64,000 bases of DNA from Nostoc foliaceum FACHB-393 (GCF_014698505.1 NZ_JACJTD010000029.1:31218-95217), one strand, 5' to 3'. Positions 8,897 to 18,222 are shown, counted from the first letter of the stretch. Notes: generated by a model from the letters alone, not told the origin. Numbers and translations are program-made.

Positions 8897-10021
8897 TTAG
8901 CCTTTAGCTAACTTATTGTTGGATGTGTAGTAAACCTTACTACCAGTATCAGGGACAAAATGGCAGCTGATACATGAATTCCATACTGACTTCCAAATCG
9001 GTTCTTCCGATTTGTGGAAATACTCACCCATCACTGGTTTTATTGCCTCAGTTGCCTTAAGCAAATTGTAGTGAGGGATGTTAAGGAATATATGGTGAGC
9101 AACATGAGTACCAATATCGTGATGGATATGATTAACTAAACCATAATCACGGTCAATACTAGAAATTGCGCCTTTAAGGAAAGTCCAATCTTCTCCACGA
9201 TACCAGGGAAGGTCTGGCTCAGTGTGGTGTAAGAATGTCACCAAATCTAGCCAAACTATGAACACAAGGTAGGGCACAGCGTAATATTTCAGCAACCACA
9301 TCCAACCCCATTGGTAGGTGAGGAAACCTAGCAAACCTACCATGCCAATCAAAAGTACAGTACTAGTGATGACATCCCATTTTTCCGATGGTTTGAAAAG
9401 TGAACTACTGGGCAAAAAGTGGGAGCCTTCTTTATTAGGAGAACGCTTAAACAAATACACAGGATAAGCCAAAAGAAAAACATAATATCTGCCGATCTTT
9501 TGGGCTAAAGGCATCTCCTTGTATTGTGATTCGGTCACAGGATACCAGCTTTCATCGTTATCGATATTGCCAGTATTTTTGTGATGAGTTCTGTGACTAA
9601 TCCGCCAACCATGATAAGGAACAAGTATTGGTGTATGAGAAAGATGTCCAATCAAATCATTGAGCCATTTCTGCTTAGAAAAAGATTGGTGTCCGCAGTC
9701 GTGTCCGACTACAAACAAAGCCCAAAACATCGTTCCTTGCATTAGCCAGAAAATCGGGAAGAAAAGCCAAGAATCCAGGTAATTAGCTACTGCATAAAGC
9801 AGACCGATAATCAGGATGTCACGAAAGAAGTAAAAAAGTGATTTTGTTACATTGGGCTGAAAGCATTCAGCAGGAATTGCAGCTTTTAAATCCTGAAGAG
9901 TGAAAGGTAATTTAGTCGTATCCTCAGACGTTTCACAGCCAGGAGGATTATTGAAACTGATGGTATCTAATTGCACTGGATTCTTTTGTTTAGATATAAA
10001 TCGGAACTTGATTTGAGACAA
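8897..10021 (-). CDS. desB: Omega-3 (delta-15) acyl-lipid desaturase DesB
   Basis: 374 residues, membrane-bound di-iron desaturase. The three histidine boxes are HDCGH (107-111), HRTHH (143-147) and HVAHH (about residue 308), with four hydrophobic spans between. The stretch KLPFTLQDLKAAIPAECFQP and the third box followed by IFLNIPHYNLL match the omega-3 group rather than delta-12 enzymes. It introduces the third double bond into glycerolipid acyl chains in thylakoid and plasma membrane, a cold-induced reaction using reduced ferredoxin. The start is a TTG: no in-frame ATG lies near, and a GAG-rich segment precedes it. Third gene in the desC-desA-desB series, 173 bases after desA. Confidence 0.93.
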   Translation of the reverse strand: MSQIKFRFISKQKNPVQLDTISFNNPPGCETSEDTTKLPFTLQDLKAAIPAECFQPNVTKSLFYFFRDILIIGLLYAVANYLDSWLFFPIFWLMQGTMFWALFVVGHDCGHQSFSKQKWLNDLIGHLSHTPILVPYHGWRISHRTHHKNTGNIDNDESWYPVTESQYKEMPLAQKIGRYYVFLLAYPVYLFKRSPNKEGSHFLPSSSLFKPSEKWDVITSTVLLIGMVGLLGFLTYQWGWMWLLKYYAVPYLVFIVWLDLVTFLHHTEPDLPWYRGEDWTFLKGAISSIDRDYGLVNHIHHDIGTHVAHHIFLNIPHYNLLKATEAIKPVMGEYFHKSEEPIWKSVWNSCISCHFVPDTGSKVYYTSNNKLAKG

Positions 10022-10151
10022 GATAATCTCATCTCTAGGATGCCCACGACACTAGCGATCGCTAACACACAAGAGGATAATTTCTGGCAATTTATCTAAA
10101 ATTTTATTCAGTAAACAATTGCCAGATTCTATTAAAACACAGCATGATAAA

Positions 10152-10173
10152 CGCTCTCGTTGGTTCAAGAGCG
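10152..10173 (-). terminator. Weak hairpin between desA and desB
   Basis: CGCTCT pairs with AGAGCG around a 10-nt loop, about 22 bases after the desA stop, followed on the minus strand by TTTATC. It is a short stem and may only attenuate. Confidence 0.3.
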
Positions 10174-10194
10174 GGAGTGTAATCACAGTGCTAT

Positions 10195-11247
10195 TTATTG
10201 CTCTGTGTAATGTTCGTTGAAAGTCTTATAGCCAACATCAGTTGTGTACAGTTGACACTCATCTGTAATCTGCTTCATTAAAGGCCAAGAAAATTGACAC
10301 TCATTATGCAGATAAGGCTGCCAATTTTCTTTGATGCTGCTGTAAGCTAGCCGCAAATTATAAGAAGGAATAGCAGTGGAAATATGATGAGGGACATGAA
10401 CGTTGATATCGTGGCACAAGATTTCTACCCAACGCGGATAATCGCAATGAATAGTGCCATTTAGCTGTGCTAGAGCTTCGTTCCACTTATTCGCTGTCGC
10501 AAAAGGAACATCTGCGGCAGTGTGGTGAACAATAGTAAAAGTACTCATCCAAAAATGGTAAATCATCCAGGGCACTAGCCAAAACTTGACAAATCCCCAG
10601 ATACCAGTTGTGGCGATGAGAATCGGAAAAGCGATCGCAGCAAACACAACTACTACAGCCACAGAAAGCTTGATACTTGATTGGTCTTTAGTTTTGAAGT
10701 TCCGCCAATCAAAATGCACAACAGCCCAATGTCCAATGGAACCTACCCACCAGAGGCGTTTACGCATAAACAGCTTAAAAGCAGACTGTCGGGTTGTATC
10801 CCAATTTTCAAACACTTCTGGTCTGATTGGATGCCAAGCATTGTCCTCATCCAACTTGTTGGTATGAGTATGGTGATAATTATGCTTAATGCGCCAACTG
10901 TGAAAGGGGTAAATCAACGGCATCATGAAGAAGTGTCCCACCAAATCATTTACCCAACGACGTTTGGCAAAAGACCTGTGACCACAATCATGGCCAATTA
11001 CAAAAAAACCTGTTAAAGCAGTGCCCGTAAAAATCCAAGCTAGGGGCAAAAGAAACCAAGGAGTGATGATCAGGCTGTAATAGCCCAAGGCAACTGCCAA
11101 GACACTGAGCATTACTTGTGTCCAAGCTTTGCGACGGTTCTGCTGAAAACATTCCCGTGGCAGGGTTTTGATAATATCTTTGAGCCGGAAGTCGGAATTA
11201 GCAGGCTCGTCACTTAGTTTCTGGCTATTAATTATTGATGTAGTCAT
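10195..11247 (-). CDS. desA: Delta-12 acyl-lipid desaturase DesA
   Basis: 350 residues from the ATG at 11247, close to the 351 usual for cyanobacterial DesA; an upstream in-frame start at 11316 would add 23 unconserved residues. Histidine boxes are HDCGH (86-90), HNYHH (122-126) and HVPHH near residue 290, with paired membrane spans between. It converts oleoyl to linoleoyl chains on membrane glycerolipids and supplies the substrate for DesB, encoded next. Upstream lies desC, separated by about 200 bases that include a heptamer tandem repeat. Confidence 0.94.
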   Translation of the reverse strand: MTTSIINSQKLSDEPANSDFRLKDIIKTLPRECFQQNRRKAWTQVMLSVLAVALGYYSLIITPWFLLPLAWIFTGTALTGFFVIGHDCGHRSFAKRRWVNDLVGHFFMMPLIYPFHSWRIKHNYHHTHTNKLDEDNAWHPIRPEVFENWDTTRQSAFKLFMRKRLWWVGSIGHWAVVHFDWRNFKTKDQSSIKLSVAVVVVFAAIAFPILIATTGIWGFVKFWLVPWMIYHFWMSTFTIVHHTAADVPFATANKWNEALAQLNGTIHCDYPRWVEILCHDINVHVPHHISTAIPSYNLRLAYSSIKENWQPYLHNECQFSWPLMKQITDECQLYTTDVGYKTFNEHYTEQ

Positions 11248-11420
11248 GGACACCTGAAAAACAACAAAATCCTCCACCAAGTTACCAAAAAGCAACTTGC
11301 CGCAAAATTTCTTCACATTAGCGCTTCGGATTATAGCAACCTAACTGGTACAAGCGCACCCGTAAATAGCTTTTTGAAAAGTTAGGAGTTAGAAGAGATG
11401 AGTTTAAAAAGGTACACGTC

Positions 11421-11460
11421 CTAACTCTTAACTCCTAACTCCTAACTCCTAACCCCTAAC
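11421..11460. repeat. Heptanucleotide tandem repeat (CTAACTC)n
   Basis: Five to six units of CTAACTC with two slightly diverged copies. It is of the short tandemly repeated type common in filamentous cyanobacteria. The repeat runs into the desC coding end: the TAG stop of desC (11456-11458) lies within it. Confidence 0.85.
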
Positions 11461-12277
11461 TAGTTTTTGTTGGGGCCAACTTCACATTAGTAGCCAGACC
11501 AACCGCTTGTAGCAATTGAACAGTCATCCAAGTTAAATCGATTTCCCACCATTCCAGCCCATGACGAGCTGAGTATTGAAAAGCATGATGGTTATTATGC
11601 CAGCCTTCACCGAAAACTAGTACGGCTACCCACCAGCAATTAGTCGATTTATCACCAGAATCATAGCTCTGATAGCCAAATTTATGAGTAGCGCTGTTCA
11701 CTAACCAAGTGCAGTGGTAAACCCAGACAATGCGAACAAAAATTCCCCAAATAACAAAAGGCCAGCCACCCAGAGCCAAAAGCAATACACCCAGAGCAAC
11801 CTGGATCAAAATGAAATATTTTTCTAAAAACTGATAAACTGGGTCTTCGGCAATGTCTTTGGTGAAACGAGGAACATCAGCGTGAGCGGGACAATAATGA
11901 GTCAGCCAACCCATGTGGCTCCACCAGAAGCCTTTATTAGAATCATGGGGATCAGTGTCAGTATCAGAGTTTAAATGATGAATGCGATGTGTCCCGATCC
12001 ATTCAATTGGGCCTCCTTGACACGAGAGTGTGCCGAAGAAAACCAATAGATACTCTAGCCACTTGGGAGTTTGAAAACTGCGGTGGGTGACAAGGCGGTG
12101 AAATCCTAGAGTAACTCCTAAACCACCTGTTACCCAGTACAGCAAGAAACCCACACCAACTGCCGTCCAGCTAAAGTTACCAGGAACAAAGGCAAATAAA
12201 GCGCCGATGTGCAGTCCAATGAAAAACAGGGTATTAACCCAGTTAATTTGAGGTTTGGTTGAAGTAGCAATTGTCAT
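11456..12277 (-). CDS. desC: Delta-9 acyl-lipid desaturase DesC
   Basis: 273 residues from the ATG at 12277 (MTIATSTKPQINWVNTLFF), the normal length for this family. The frame continues upstream to 12430, but that part runs into the divergent gene and does not look conserved. Histidine boxes: HRLVTH (60-65), HRIHH (97-101) and HNNHH near residue 233. It inserts the first double bond into stearoyl chains, the step before DesA and DesB. Its stop codon lies inside a heptamer repeat, so the last residues may be repeat-derived. Only about 85 bases separate its start from the divergent PLP-enzyme gene. Confidence 0.94.
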   Translation of the reverse strand: MTIATSTKPQINWVNTLFFIGLHIGALFAFVPGNFSWTAVGVGFLLYWVTGGLGVTLGFHRLVTHRSFQTPKWLEYLLVFFGTLSCQGGPIEWIGTHRIHHLNSDTDTDPHDSNKGFWWSHMGWLTHYCPAHADVPRFTKDIAEDPVYQFLEKYFILIQVALGVLLLALGGWPFVIWGIFVRIVWVYHCTWLVNSATHKFGYQSYDSGDKSTNCWWVAVLVFGEGWHNNHHAFQYSARHGLEWWEIDLTWMTVQLLQAVGLATNVKLAPTKTS

Positions 12278-12362
12278 GCAGTAACCTGAATTTGAATTTT
12301 CCAGCCTAATCTGCGCGATCTTAAAATCCGCATATCTATAATTTTTTTTGAACGAGGAACTG

Positions 12363-13598
12363 ATGAACAGCTTAGAACAGCTGCGGCAAGCAGAACATGC
12401 ACTGTTAGAAATTTTTTCTGGAATTGACACTCAGGTCAAGCATAATCTAAAACGAGTGCTGGATGCTTTTCGTAATCACCGTGTAGGCGCACACCACTTT
12501 GCTGGGGTAAGTGGCTATGGTCACGATGATTTAGGACGAGAAACTTTAGATAAAGTTTTTGCCGAGGTTATGGGTTCTGAAGCTGCGGCCGTGCGGGTGC
12601 AGTTCGTTTCGGGAACTCATGCGATCGCTTGTGCTTTGTTTGGTGTTCTCCGTCCCGGAGATGAAATGTTAGCAGTGGTCGGTTCTCCCTACGATACGCT
12701 TGAAGAAGTCATTGGTTTACGAGGTCAAGGCCAAGGCTCCCTTATCGAGTTTGGCATAAATTACCGACAATTGGAGCTAACCTCCGAAGGAACTATAGAT
12801 TGGCAAGCTTTAACTACTAGTGTGGCTGAAAACACTCGTTTAGTGTTGATTCAGCGTTCTTGTGGCTATTCTTGGCGACCTAGTTTATCAATTGCCGATA
12901 TTGAAAAAATCGTCCACTTAGTTAAACAGCAAAACCCGAACACCGTTTGCTTTGTGGATAACTGCTACGGCGAATTTATCGAAACAAAAGAACCTACAGC
13001 CGTAGGTGCTGATTTAGTGGCGGGGTCATTGATTAAAAATCCTGGTGGTACCATTGTCAGCGCTGGCGGTTATGTTGCTGGTCGCGCCGACTTAGTGGAA
13101 GCATCGGCTTGTCGCCTCACTGCTCCCGGTATCGGTAGTTATGGCGGCGCTACTTTTGACCAAAATCGCCTGCTGTTCCAAGGATTATTTCTGGCTCCGC
13201 AAATGGTAGGAGAGGCGATGAAAGGGACATACTTAACTGGTTATGTATTTGACAAACTTGGTTATCCAGTGAATCCCGCACCCCTGGCTCCTCGTGGAGA
13301 TGTAATTCAGGCAATCAAACTCGGTTCTGCCGAAAAGCTAATTGCCTTCTGTAAGGCGATACAACAGCATTCTCCCATCGGTTCTTACTTAGACCCTATT
13401 CCAGATGAAATGCCGGGGTATGAGAGCAAGGTAGTCATGGCTGGGGGGACATTTATTGAAGGGAGTACCTTGGAATTATCAGCAGATGGGCCTTTGCGTG
13501 AACCGTATGTGGTTTATTGCCAGGGGGGAACTCATTGGACTCATGTAGCGATCGCATTGGAGGCTGCGATTAATGCAATAGGAAGTGCTGGTGATTGA
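12363..13598 (+). CDS. Methionine gamma-lyase-like PLP enzyme (aluminium-resistance protein family)
   Basis: 411 residues, fold-type I PLP enzyme. The ATG at 12363 is preceded by GAGGA at good spacing, which selects it over a TTG 15 bases upstream. Visible features: HHFAGVSGYGHDDLGRE near the N-terminus, FVSGTHAIACALFGVLRPGD for cofactor phosphate binding, VDNCYGEF (Asp 199) and the PLP lysine in AGSLIKNPGGT (Lys 225). The family, annotated as methionine gamma-lyase or aluminium-resistance protein, is widespread in cyanobacteria; the true substrate is uncertain. It is divergent from desC, so the two share a short promoter region. Confidence 0.9.
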   Translation: MNSLEQLRQAEHALLEIFSGIDTQVKHNLKRVLDAFRNHRVGAHHFAGVSGYGHDDLGRETLDKVFAEVMGSEAAAVRVQFVSGTHAIACALFGVLRPGDEMLAVVGSPYDTLEEVIGLRGQGQGSLIEFGINYRQLELTSEGTIDWQALTTSVAENTRLVLIQRSCGYSWRPSLSIADIEKIVHLVKQQNPNTVCFVDNCYGEFIETKEPTAVGADLVAGSLIKNPGGTIVSAGGYVAGRADLVEASACRLTAPGIGSYGGATFDQNRLLFQGLFLAPQMVGEAMKGTYLTGYVFDKLGYPVNPAPLAPRGDVIQAIKLGSAEKLIAFCKAIQQHSPIGSYLDPIPDEMPGYESKVVMAGGTFIEGSTLELSADGPLREPYVVYCQGGTHWTHVAIALEAAINAIGSAGD

Positions 13599-13649
13599 TT
13601 ACAGGATATATTCCGCACGGCATCAGGTTTATTGAGAAATTAGTGAAAG

Positions 13650-13678
13650 GCGATGCCTACGGCTGGCTACGCCTACGC
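13650..13678. repeat. 29-bp dispersed repeat (GCGATG..CTACGCCTACGC family)
   Basis: A diverged copy of the 29-bp unit found exactly at 41243-41271 and 57454-57482. Here it abuts the left end of the 21-bp tandem repeat. Confidence 0.7.
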
Positions 13679-13880
13679 ATTTGTTGATTTGGCGATCGCA
13701 TTTGTTATTTCGGCGAACCCATTTGTTGATTTGGCGAACCCATTTGTTGATTTGGCGAACCCATTTGTTGATTTAGCGATCGCATTTGTTATTTCGGCGA
13801 ACCCATTTGTTACTTTAGCGATCACATTTGTTATTTCGGCGAACCCATTTGTTGATTTGGCGATCGCATTTGCTATATTA
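13673..13880. repeat. 21-bp tandem repeat containing HIP1 sites
   Basis: Nine complete 21-bp units from 13692 to 13880, with a partial one before. Two unit types alternate: GCGATCGCATTTGTTATTTCG and GCGAACCCATTTGTTGATTTG. Because 21 is a multiple of three, one plus-strand frame (13653-13892) stays open and would encode heptapeptide repeats such as ANPFVDL and AIAFVIS; I regard that as a by-product. The repeat ends at the 3' end of ndhH. Confidence 0.9.
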
Positions 13881-15071
13881 CCGATCTACTGATCCCATGA
13901 TGATATCGATACTACCCAATACTACAACCAGATCGGCAACCTTCACGCCGCGTAAGATTTCGGGTAATACTTGCAAGTTATTGAAATCGGCGGGACGAAT
14001 TTTCCATCGCCAGGGGAAGATGTGATCATCGCCAATTAGATAAATTCCCAATTCACCTTTACCACTTTCTACACGAGCGTAAATTTCCCCCTTAGGAATC
14101 TTAAAGGTGGGGGCAACTTTTTTGGCGATGTACTGGTAATCAAAGCTATCCCACTCAGATTTTTTCCCTGCTGCCATGCGCTTGGCTTCCAGGTTCTCAA
14201 AAGCACCACCGGGAAGTCCTTTGAGAGCTTGGCGAATAATCTTCACTGATTCGCGCATTTCCCGAATTCGTACCAAGTAACGAGCATAACAATCACCAGC
14301 AGCATCCCACTGCACTTCCCAGTCAAAATCGTCGTAACATTCATAATGGTCTACTTTCCGCAAATCCCATTTCACACCAGAAGCACGTAACATGGGGCCA
14401 GAAAGCCCCCAATTGATGGCTTCTTCACGAGCGATCGCGCCAATGCCTTGAACGCGACGGCGGAAGATGGGATTATTGGTAATTAAGCGTTCGTACTCAT
14501 CTACTTTGGGAAAAAAGTAATCGCAGAAATCTTCGCACTTGTCTACCCAGCCATAAGGTAAATCTGCTGCCACGCCGCCAATGCGAAAATAGTTATTGTT
14601 CACCATCCGATAACCTGTAGCGGCTTCCCACAAGTCATAAATCAACTCCCGTTCTCGGAAGATGTAGAAAAAGGGAGTTCCAGCACCCGTATCAAGTAAG
14701 AATGGCCCCAACCATAGCAGGTGATTAGCAATCCGGTTCAATTCCAGCATGATGACACGGATATAGCTAGCACGTTTTGGGACAATAATATCAGCTAATT
14801 TTTCTGGGGCATTAACTGTAACCGCTTCGTTAAACATCCCAGCTGCATAGTCCCAGCGACTAACATAAGGTACATACATGACATTGCTGCGGTTCTCAGC
14901 AATTTTTTCCATACCTCTATGCAGATAGCCAAGAACTGGCTCACAATCGACAACATCTTCACCATCCAGGGTGACAATCAATCTAAAACACCCATGCATA
15001 GAGGGATGGTGAGGTCCCATGTTGAGCAGCATAGGTTCAGTTCTTGTTTCAATCCTTCTGCCGACGGTCAT
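13878..15071 (-). CDS. ndhH: NAD(P)H-quinone oxidoreductase subunit H (NDH-1 49 kDa subunit)
   Basis: 397 residues from the ATG at 15071 (MTVGRRIETRTEPMLLNMG); an in-frame start at 15095 is unlikely because the family begins here. Diagnostic segments are GPHHPSMHG, EPVLGYLHRGMEKIAE, YVSRWDY and the end LGSIDIIMGSVDR. NdhH belongs to the peripheral arm of the photosynthetic NDH-1 complex, facing the quinone channel, and takes part in cyclic electron flow, respiration and CO2 uptake. It stands alone; the tandem repeat touches its 3' end. Confidence 0.97.
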   Translation of the reverse strand: MTVGRRIETRTEPMLLNMGPHHPSMHGCFRLIVTLDGEDVVDCEPVLGYLHRGMEKIAENRSNVMYVPYVSRWDYAAGMFNEAVTVNAPEKLADIIVPKRASYIRVIMLELNRIANHLLWLGPFLLDTGAGTPFFYIFRERELIYDLWEAATGYRMVNNNYFRIGGVAADLPYGWVDKCEDFCDYFFPKVDEYERLITNNPIFRRRVQGIGAIAREEAINWGLSGPMLRASGVKWDLRKVDHYECYDDFDWEVQWDAAGDCYARYLVRIREMRESVKIIRQALKGLPGGAFENLEAKRMAAGKKSEWDSFDYQYIAKKVAPTFKIPKGEIYARVESGKGELGIYLIGDDHIFPWRWKIRPADFNNLQVLPEILRGVKVADLVVVLGSIDIIMGSVDR

Positions 15072-15200
15072 AATTAAATATTTTCCCTTTACCAAAGATT
15101 GAAAATGAGTGGCGATGCTTCGCTTTGATCAGGAATGATTTGAAGAAGAATTCAGGAGCCAGAATTCAGGAATGTGTGGATTCAGACCTGCCACTGATTG

Positions 15201-15221
15201 CACCAAATCGTAGATTTGGTG
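15201..15221. repeat. Short perfect hairpin
   Basis: CACCAAATC and GATTTGGTG pair around GTA. It lies in the repeat-rich gap upstream of ndhH, among GAATTC-containing short repeats. Confidence 0.5.
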
Positions 15222-15380
15222 GTGATTTTAAACCCACTTATTTATCCGCCAATCGTACAGAATTTATTCTGAATTCTGACTCCTGACTCCTGAATTCTGT
15301 TTCGATAAAGAGCGAAATTTAGTTAGGAGTTAGATGGAGGCTATTCATAGAGCGAAACACTTTTTATGCTGATTTTTAGA

Positions 15381-15401
15381 ATCACGATCGCAAATCGTGA
15401 T
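15381..15401. repeat. Short perfect hairpin
   Basis: ATCACGAT and ATCGTGAT pair around CGCAA. It is one of several small palindromes between ndhH and the AraC-type gene. Confidence 0.5.
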
Positions 15402-15496
15402 AGTACAGCGCAGCGTAAATCAAGCTAGATTTTAAAACTGCAAAAGCCTTGATATACAAAACTTTTGACTTTTCATTTCCCCTTTGCGGTACTAGC
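15401..15496. repeat. MITE-like repeat ending in GTACTAG, copy 1
   Basis: It begins TAGTACAGCGCAGCGTAAAT and ends TTTGCGGTACTAGC, with ACTTTTGAC inside. The same arrangement occurs at 21225-21310. Ends are short inverted repeats (TAGTAC and GTACTA). Confidence 0.6.
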
Positions 15497-15559
15497 CTCC
15501 ATTATTTAAATAATATGGATTGTAGTCTTGTAGATTCGTCCGATTTTTGGACATTTTTC

Positions 15560-16474
15560 CTATTTTTTATATTTTTGTTCCAGCATTTTAGGGGTAACTC
15601 CCATGAGACGCTTGAAGTGGCGATTGAGATGGCTTTGATCGACAAAACCAACTTGACTAGCAATCTCTGCAATGGAAAGTTCTCTTTGAAGCAACAACTG
15701 TTTAGCTTTTTCAATTCGACAGCGAATAATATATTGATGTGGAGTCGCACCCGTAGATTGTTTAAACAGTTGTGAAAAGTAATGAGAACTCATTTGGACA
15801 ACGGCTGCAAGTTCCTTTAAACTTAAGTCTTGGGCTAGATAAGTATTTATATAGTCAATCACGTGCTGCAACTTGTGTTTTGGTAGACCGCCTGAATATT
15901 CCCGTAATACAAGTTGCTGTGTACAGTAGTGCTGCAACAGATGAACGATTAGGGCATTTGTCATTGCTTCTGCATATAGCCGACTATCTGCACCATAATT
16001 TTCGAGGGCAGATTTGAGGGCTAGCCCAATTTGGTAAACCAGTGGATCGGGTGTGGCAAAGTGTGGTAAAAGTTCAATGCGATCGGGATCGACTGATTCG
16101 TAAATTGCATGAGCGAAAACAGTTGGTTCAAATCCTAAAATAATTACACCACCTGCTCTATCCCAGCAGGCACGATGTCCAATGTTAGCAGGGGAGACAA
16201 GAATATTACCTTGAATTACTTGCTCACTTTGAAAGCGACCATCGAGCGTCCGTTCTGCCTGAATTGGTGTTGGCACTTCGGTAAAAATAGCAACACCATG
16301 CTGTTTAGACAAAACCTCTGGAGTCTCGCCAGCCATTTGCCAGTCGTAAGCAAAATAGACATTATTCCAGTTTGCACTCAAACTGGTCAGAAGTGGCGAT
16401 CGCGAAAAAATTCGCTTATACCCATCTTCCTTTTCTTTGGAGAAGTCAACAGATAAAGATTCCTTTTCTAGCAT
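15560..16474 (-). CDS. AraC-family transcriptional regulator
   Basis: 304 residues from the ATG at 16474 (a GTG at 16483 is possible). The first 190 residues form a variable effector domain I cannot assign. The C-terminal 100 residues are a double helix-turn-helix of the AraC type: DLSLKELAAVVQMSSHYFS for the first and LSIAEIASQVGFVDQSHLNR for the second, ending in the consensus HFKRLMGVTPKML. It lies downstream of the catalase-cupin-dehydrogenase series on the same strand and could regulate it; that is inference from position. Confidence 0.9.
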   Translation of the reverse strand: MLEKESLSVDFSKEKEDGYKRIFSRSPLLTSLSANWNNVYFAYDWQMAGETPEVLSKQHGVAIFTEVPTPIQAERTLDGRFQSEQVIQGNILVSPANIGHRACWDRAGGVIILGFEPTVFAHAIYESVDPDRIELLPHFATPDPLVYQIGLALKSALENYGADSRLYAEAMTNALIVHLLQHYCTQQLVLREYSGGLPKHKLQHVIDYINTYLAQDLSLKELAAVVQMSSHYFSQLFKQSTGATPHQYIIRCRIEKAKQLLLQRELSIAEIASQVGFVDQSHLNRHFKRLMGVTPKMLEQKYKK

Positions 16475-16620
16475 CGCTCTCACTGGTTCGACGTTCTTAA
16501 TCTATCAAACTACCAAATCAGTGCTAGCTAAGATATGTTCATCTGCCAAAAATTCCCCCAATCCTGTTGGGGGAGTCAAGCGTTATTAGAACAGATGTGA
16601 ATGCAACTCTATGCCAATGA

Positions 16621-17544
16621 TTAGCCACCAATAGTTTTTGTACGCTCAATCAAAGGGGGTGCGCTCGAACCGTTGCCTTGTGTCTGTGGCATTTTCGAGG
16701 TACCATGCAGTCGTGGATCGGGCACAGGAGGTTGCGGTTCTGGGCCTAGTGGTTGGGGATTTTCCACATACTCAAATTCGCCTTTGCCATCCATTGAGGG
16801 GCCTTTCGCCCAACGACCTTCAGAACTTTCTGTGCCTTCTGAGTGATTCCAGAACTGATAGGCAAATTCGCGTTTCTCTAATTCCAATGGGAAGGAACTG
16901 GGAACTGGCGTGGTTTCCAATCCAGAGCTTTCTAAATCCTCAATGGTTGCTAGCCACAAATTTTGATGCATGGTATCACGAGCGATCATAAAGCTCAAGG
17001 TATCTTTCACCCCTGGATCATCCGTCATTTCATACAGCCGTACTGCTTGCAAACGTCCCTGACTTTCCGCGTGGAGATTAGACCGGAAATCTGCCAACAG
17101 GTTACCACTGGAGACAATAAAGCGACCGTTCCAAGGATAGCCGACGCTATCAGATGGTGTTGCACCCAAACCAGATACAATAGCGTGTTGGGGGTTCATC
17201 GCCGCCGCCATAATTACATCTCGTGGGCTACTACCGCCCATCACAGCACCTACTACCGCATCTTTTGCACTTTCTTCTTGCATTTTGAGCGGCGCTTTAT
17301 CTAGAAGATGGGCAATCATCGTTGCCAGCATCTCAATATGACCGATTTCTTCAGTACCAACATCTAGCAGCATATCTCGGTATTTGGCAGGGCCTCGACA
17401 ATTCCAACCCTGAAATAGATACTGCATCATCACGGTCATTTCACCAAAAGTCCCGCCGATGAGTTCTTGAATTTTCATTGCGTAAACTGCATCTGGTTTT
17501 TCTGGCGGCTTAAAATATTGGAGTTTCTTATTGTGATAAAACAT
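16621..17544 (-). CDS. Manganese (non-heme) catalase
   Basis: 307 residues. It is a ferritin-like four-helix protein with the di-manganese ligands visible: Glu 35 in GTFGEMTVMMQYL, Glu 66 and His 69 in EEIGHIEM, Glu 160 in HAESQGRL and His 193 in DTMHQNLW. The C-terminal 80 residues are a Pro/Gly-rich tail (PQPLGPEPQPPVPDPRL), typical of the family. It destroys hydrogen peroxide in the cytoplasm and is linked in Nostoc and Anabaena to desiccation and salt tolerance. It is the last gene of a minus-strand stress series, 329 bases after the cupin gene, so it may have its own promoter. Confidence 0.95.
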   Translation of the reverse strand: MFYHNKKLQYFKPPEKPDAVYAMKIQELIGGTFGEMTVMMQYLFQGWNCRGPAKYRDMLLDVGTEEIGHIEMLATMIAHLLDKAPLKMQEESAKDAVVGAVMGGSSPRDVIMAAAMNPQHAIVSGLGATPSDSVGYPWNGRFIVSSGNLLADFRSNLHAESQGRLQAVRLYEMTDDPGVKDTLSFMIARDTMHQNLWLATIEDLESSGLETTPVPSSFPLELEKREFAYQFWNHSEGTESSEGRWAKGPSMDGKGEFEYVENPQPLGPEPQPPVPDPRLHGTSKMPQTQGNGSSAPPLIERTKTIGG

Positions 17545-17793
17545 TTGAATTCCTCGTTAATTGCAGATGTCGCTGACGCAAAATCAAAACAGTTGCCAAA
17601 CTTTTATGCGATTTTGTGTAGCCTCTTATTACTAGGAAACTAATCAAATGCTTTATCTTCATCAGCCTCTAGTCTGATAAAAAAAATACTTTTAAATAAG
17701 TATTCCGACTAGGGCTTTTTTATTTATAGTTCTGTCTAGGAAAGGATTTCATAAACTTCTGGCTTCTTTCGAGAAAGGTATAACCAAAAGACA

Positions 17794-17826
17794 GTAGGGG
17801 CGCACAGTTGTGCTGTGCGCCCCTAC
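17794..17826. repeat. Dispersed GTAGGGGC-type palindrome, copy 2
   Basis: Perfect 14-bp arms, GTAGGGGCGCACAG and CTGTGCGCCCCTAC, with a 5-nt loop, between the Mn catalase and cupin genes. It could also act as a terminator for the cupin transcript. Confidence 0.85.
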
Positions 17827-17873
17827 GAAATACCTCCATTAAACACAATTAAAAACGGCTTGTTATCTATCGC

Positions 17874-18215
17874 TTAGTTTTCATCCCGTCCGTGGACTTG
17901 AGCCGGCGGACTGGTTGCTTCAACAGCCGTGAATGGTTCCAGGATTTTGTATGTATGGCTGGCTCCTTTGGGCACAACCCAAGAACTCCCAGGCTCTAAC
18001 AAAACCATTTGCCCTTCAATGTGCAATTCGGCACGACCATTAATTACATAACCAACTGTTTCATAGTCGCGCGAACTTGGTTCTTTGTCTTCGCTTGGTT
18101 GTTCGTCTTCCCAAAGACGCATGGAAAGAGATTTACCAGAAGCAAGATACTTCTGACCGAGTTTACCTTTAGGGGAATGGGTAGAATCTATTTTTTTAAC
18201 GCTGGTATCGCTCAT
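17874..18215 (-). CDS. Small cupin-domain protein
   Basis: 113 residues from the ATG at 18215; an upstream in-frame start at 18239 overlaps the preceding gene. A single cupin barrel: YETVGYVINGRAELHIEGQ is the first cupin motif region and LLEPGSSWVVPKGASHTYK the second, with one clear metal-type His. The end is rich in charge (PPAQVHGRDEN). Small cupins bind a metal or small ligand; the activity is unknown. Its start is only 7 bases after the Zn dehydrogenase stop, so the two are co-transcribed. Confidence 0.85.
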   Translation of the reverse strand: MSDTSVKKIDSTHSPKGKLGQKYLASGKSLSMRLWEDEQPSEDKEPSSRDYETVGYVINGRAELHIEGQMVLLEPGSSWVVPKGASHTYKILEPFTAVEATSPPAQVHGRDEN

Positions 18216-18222
18216 AATCACC

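Noticed and set aside
12278..12430. Upstream extension of desC
   Set aside because: The extra 51 residues overlap the divergent PLP-enzyme gene and have no desaturase character; the family starts at MTIATSTK.
13653..13892. Plus-strand frame of 79 codons with ANPFVDL repeats
   Set aside because: It is explained by the 21-bp tandem repeat and the 29-bp repeat; no Shine-Dalgarno, and it overlaps the ndhH end.
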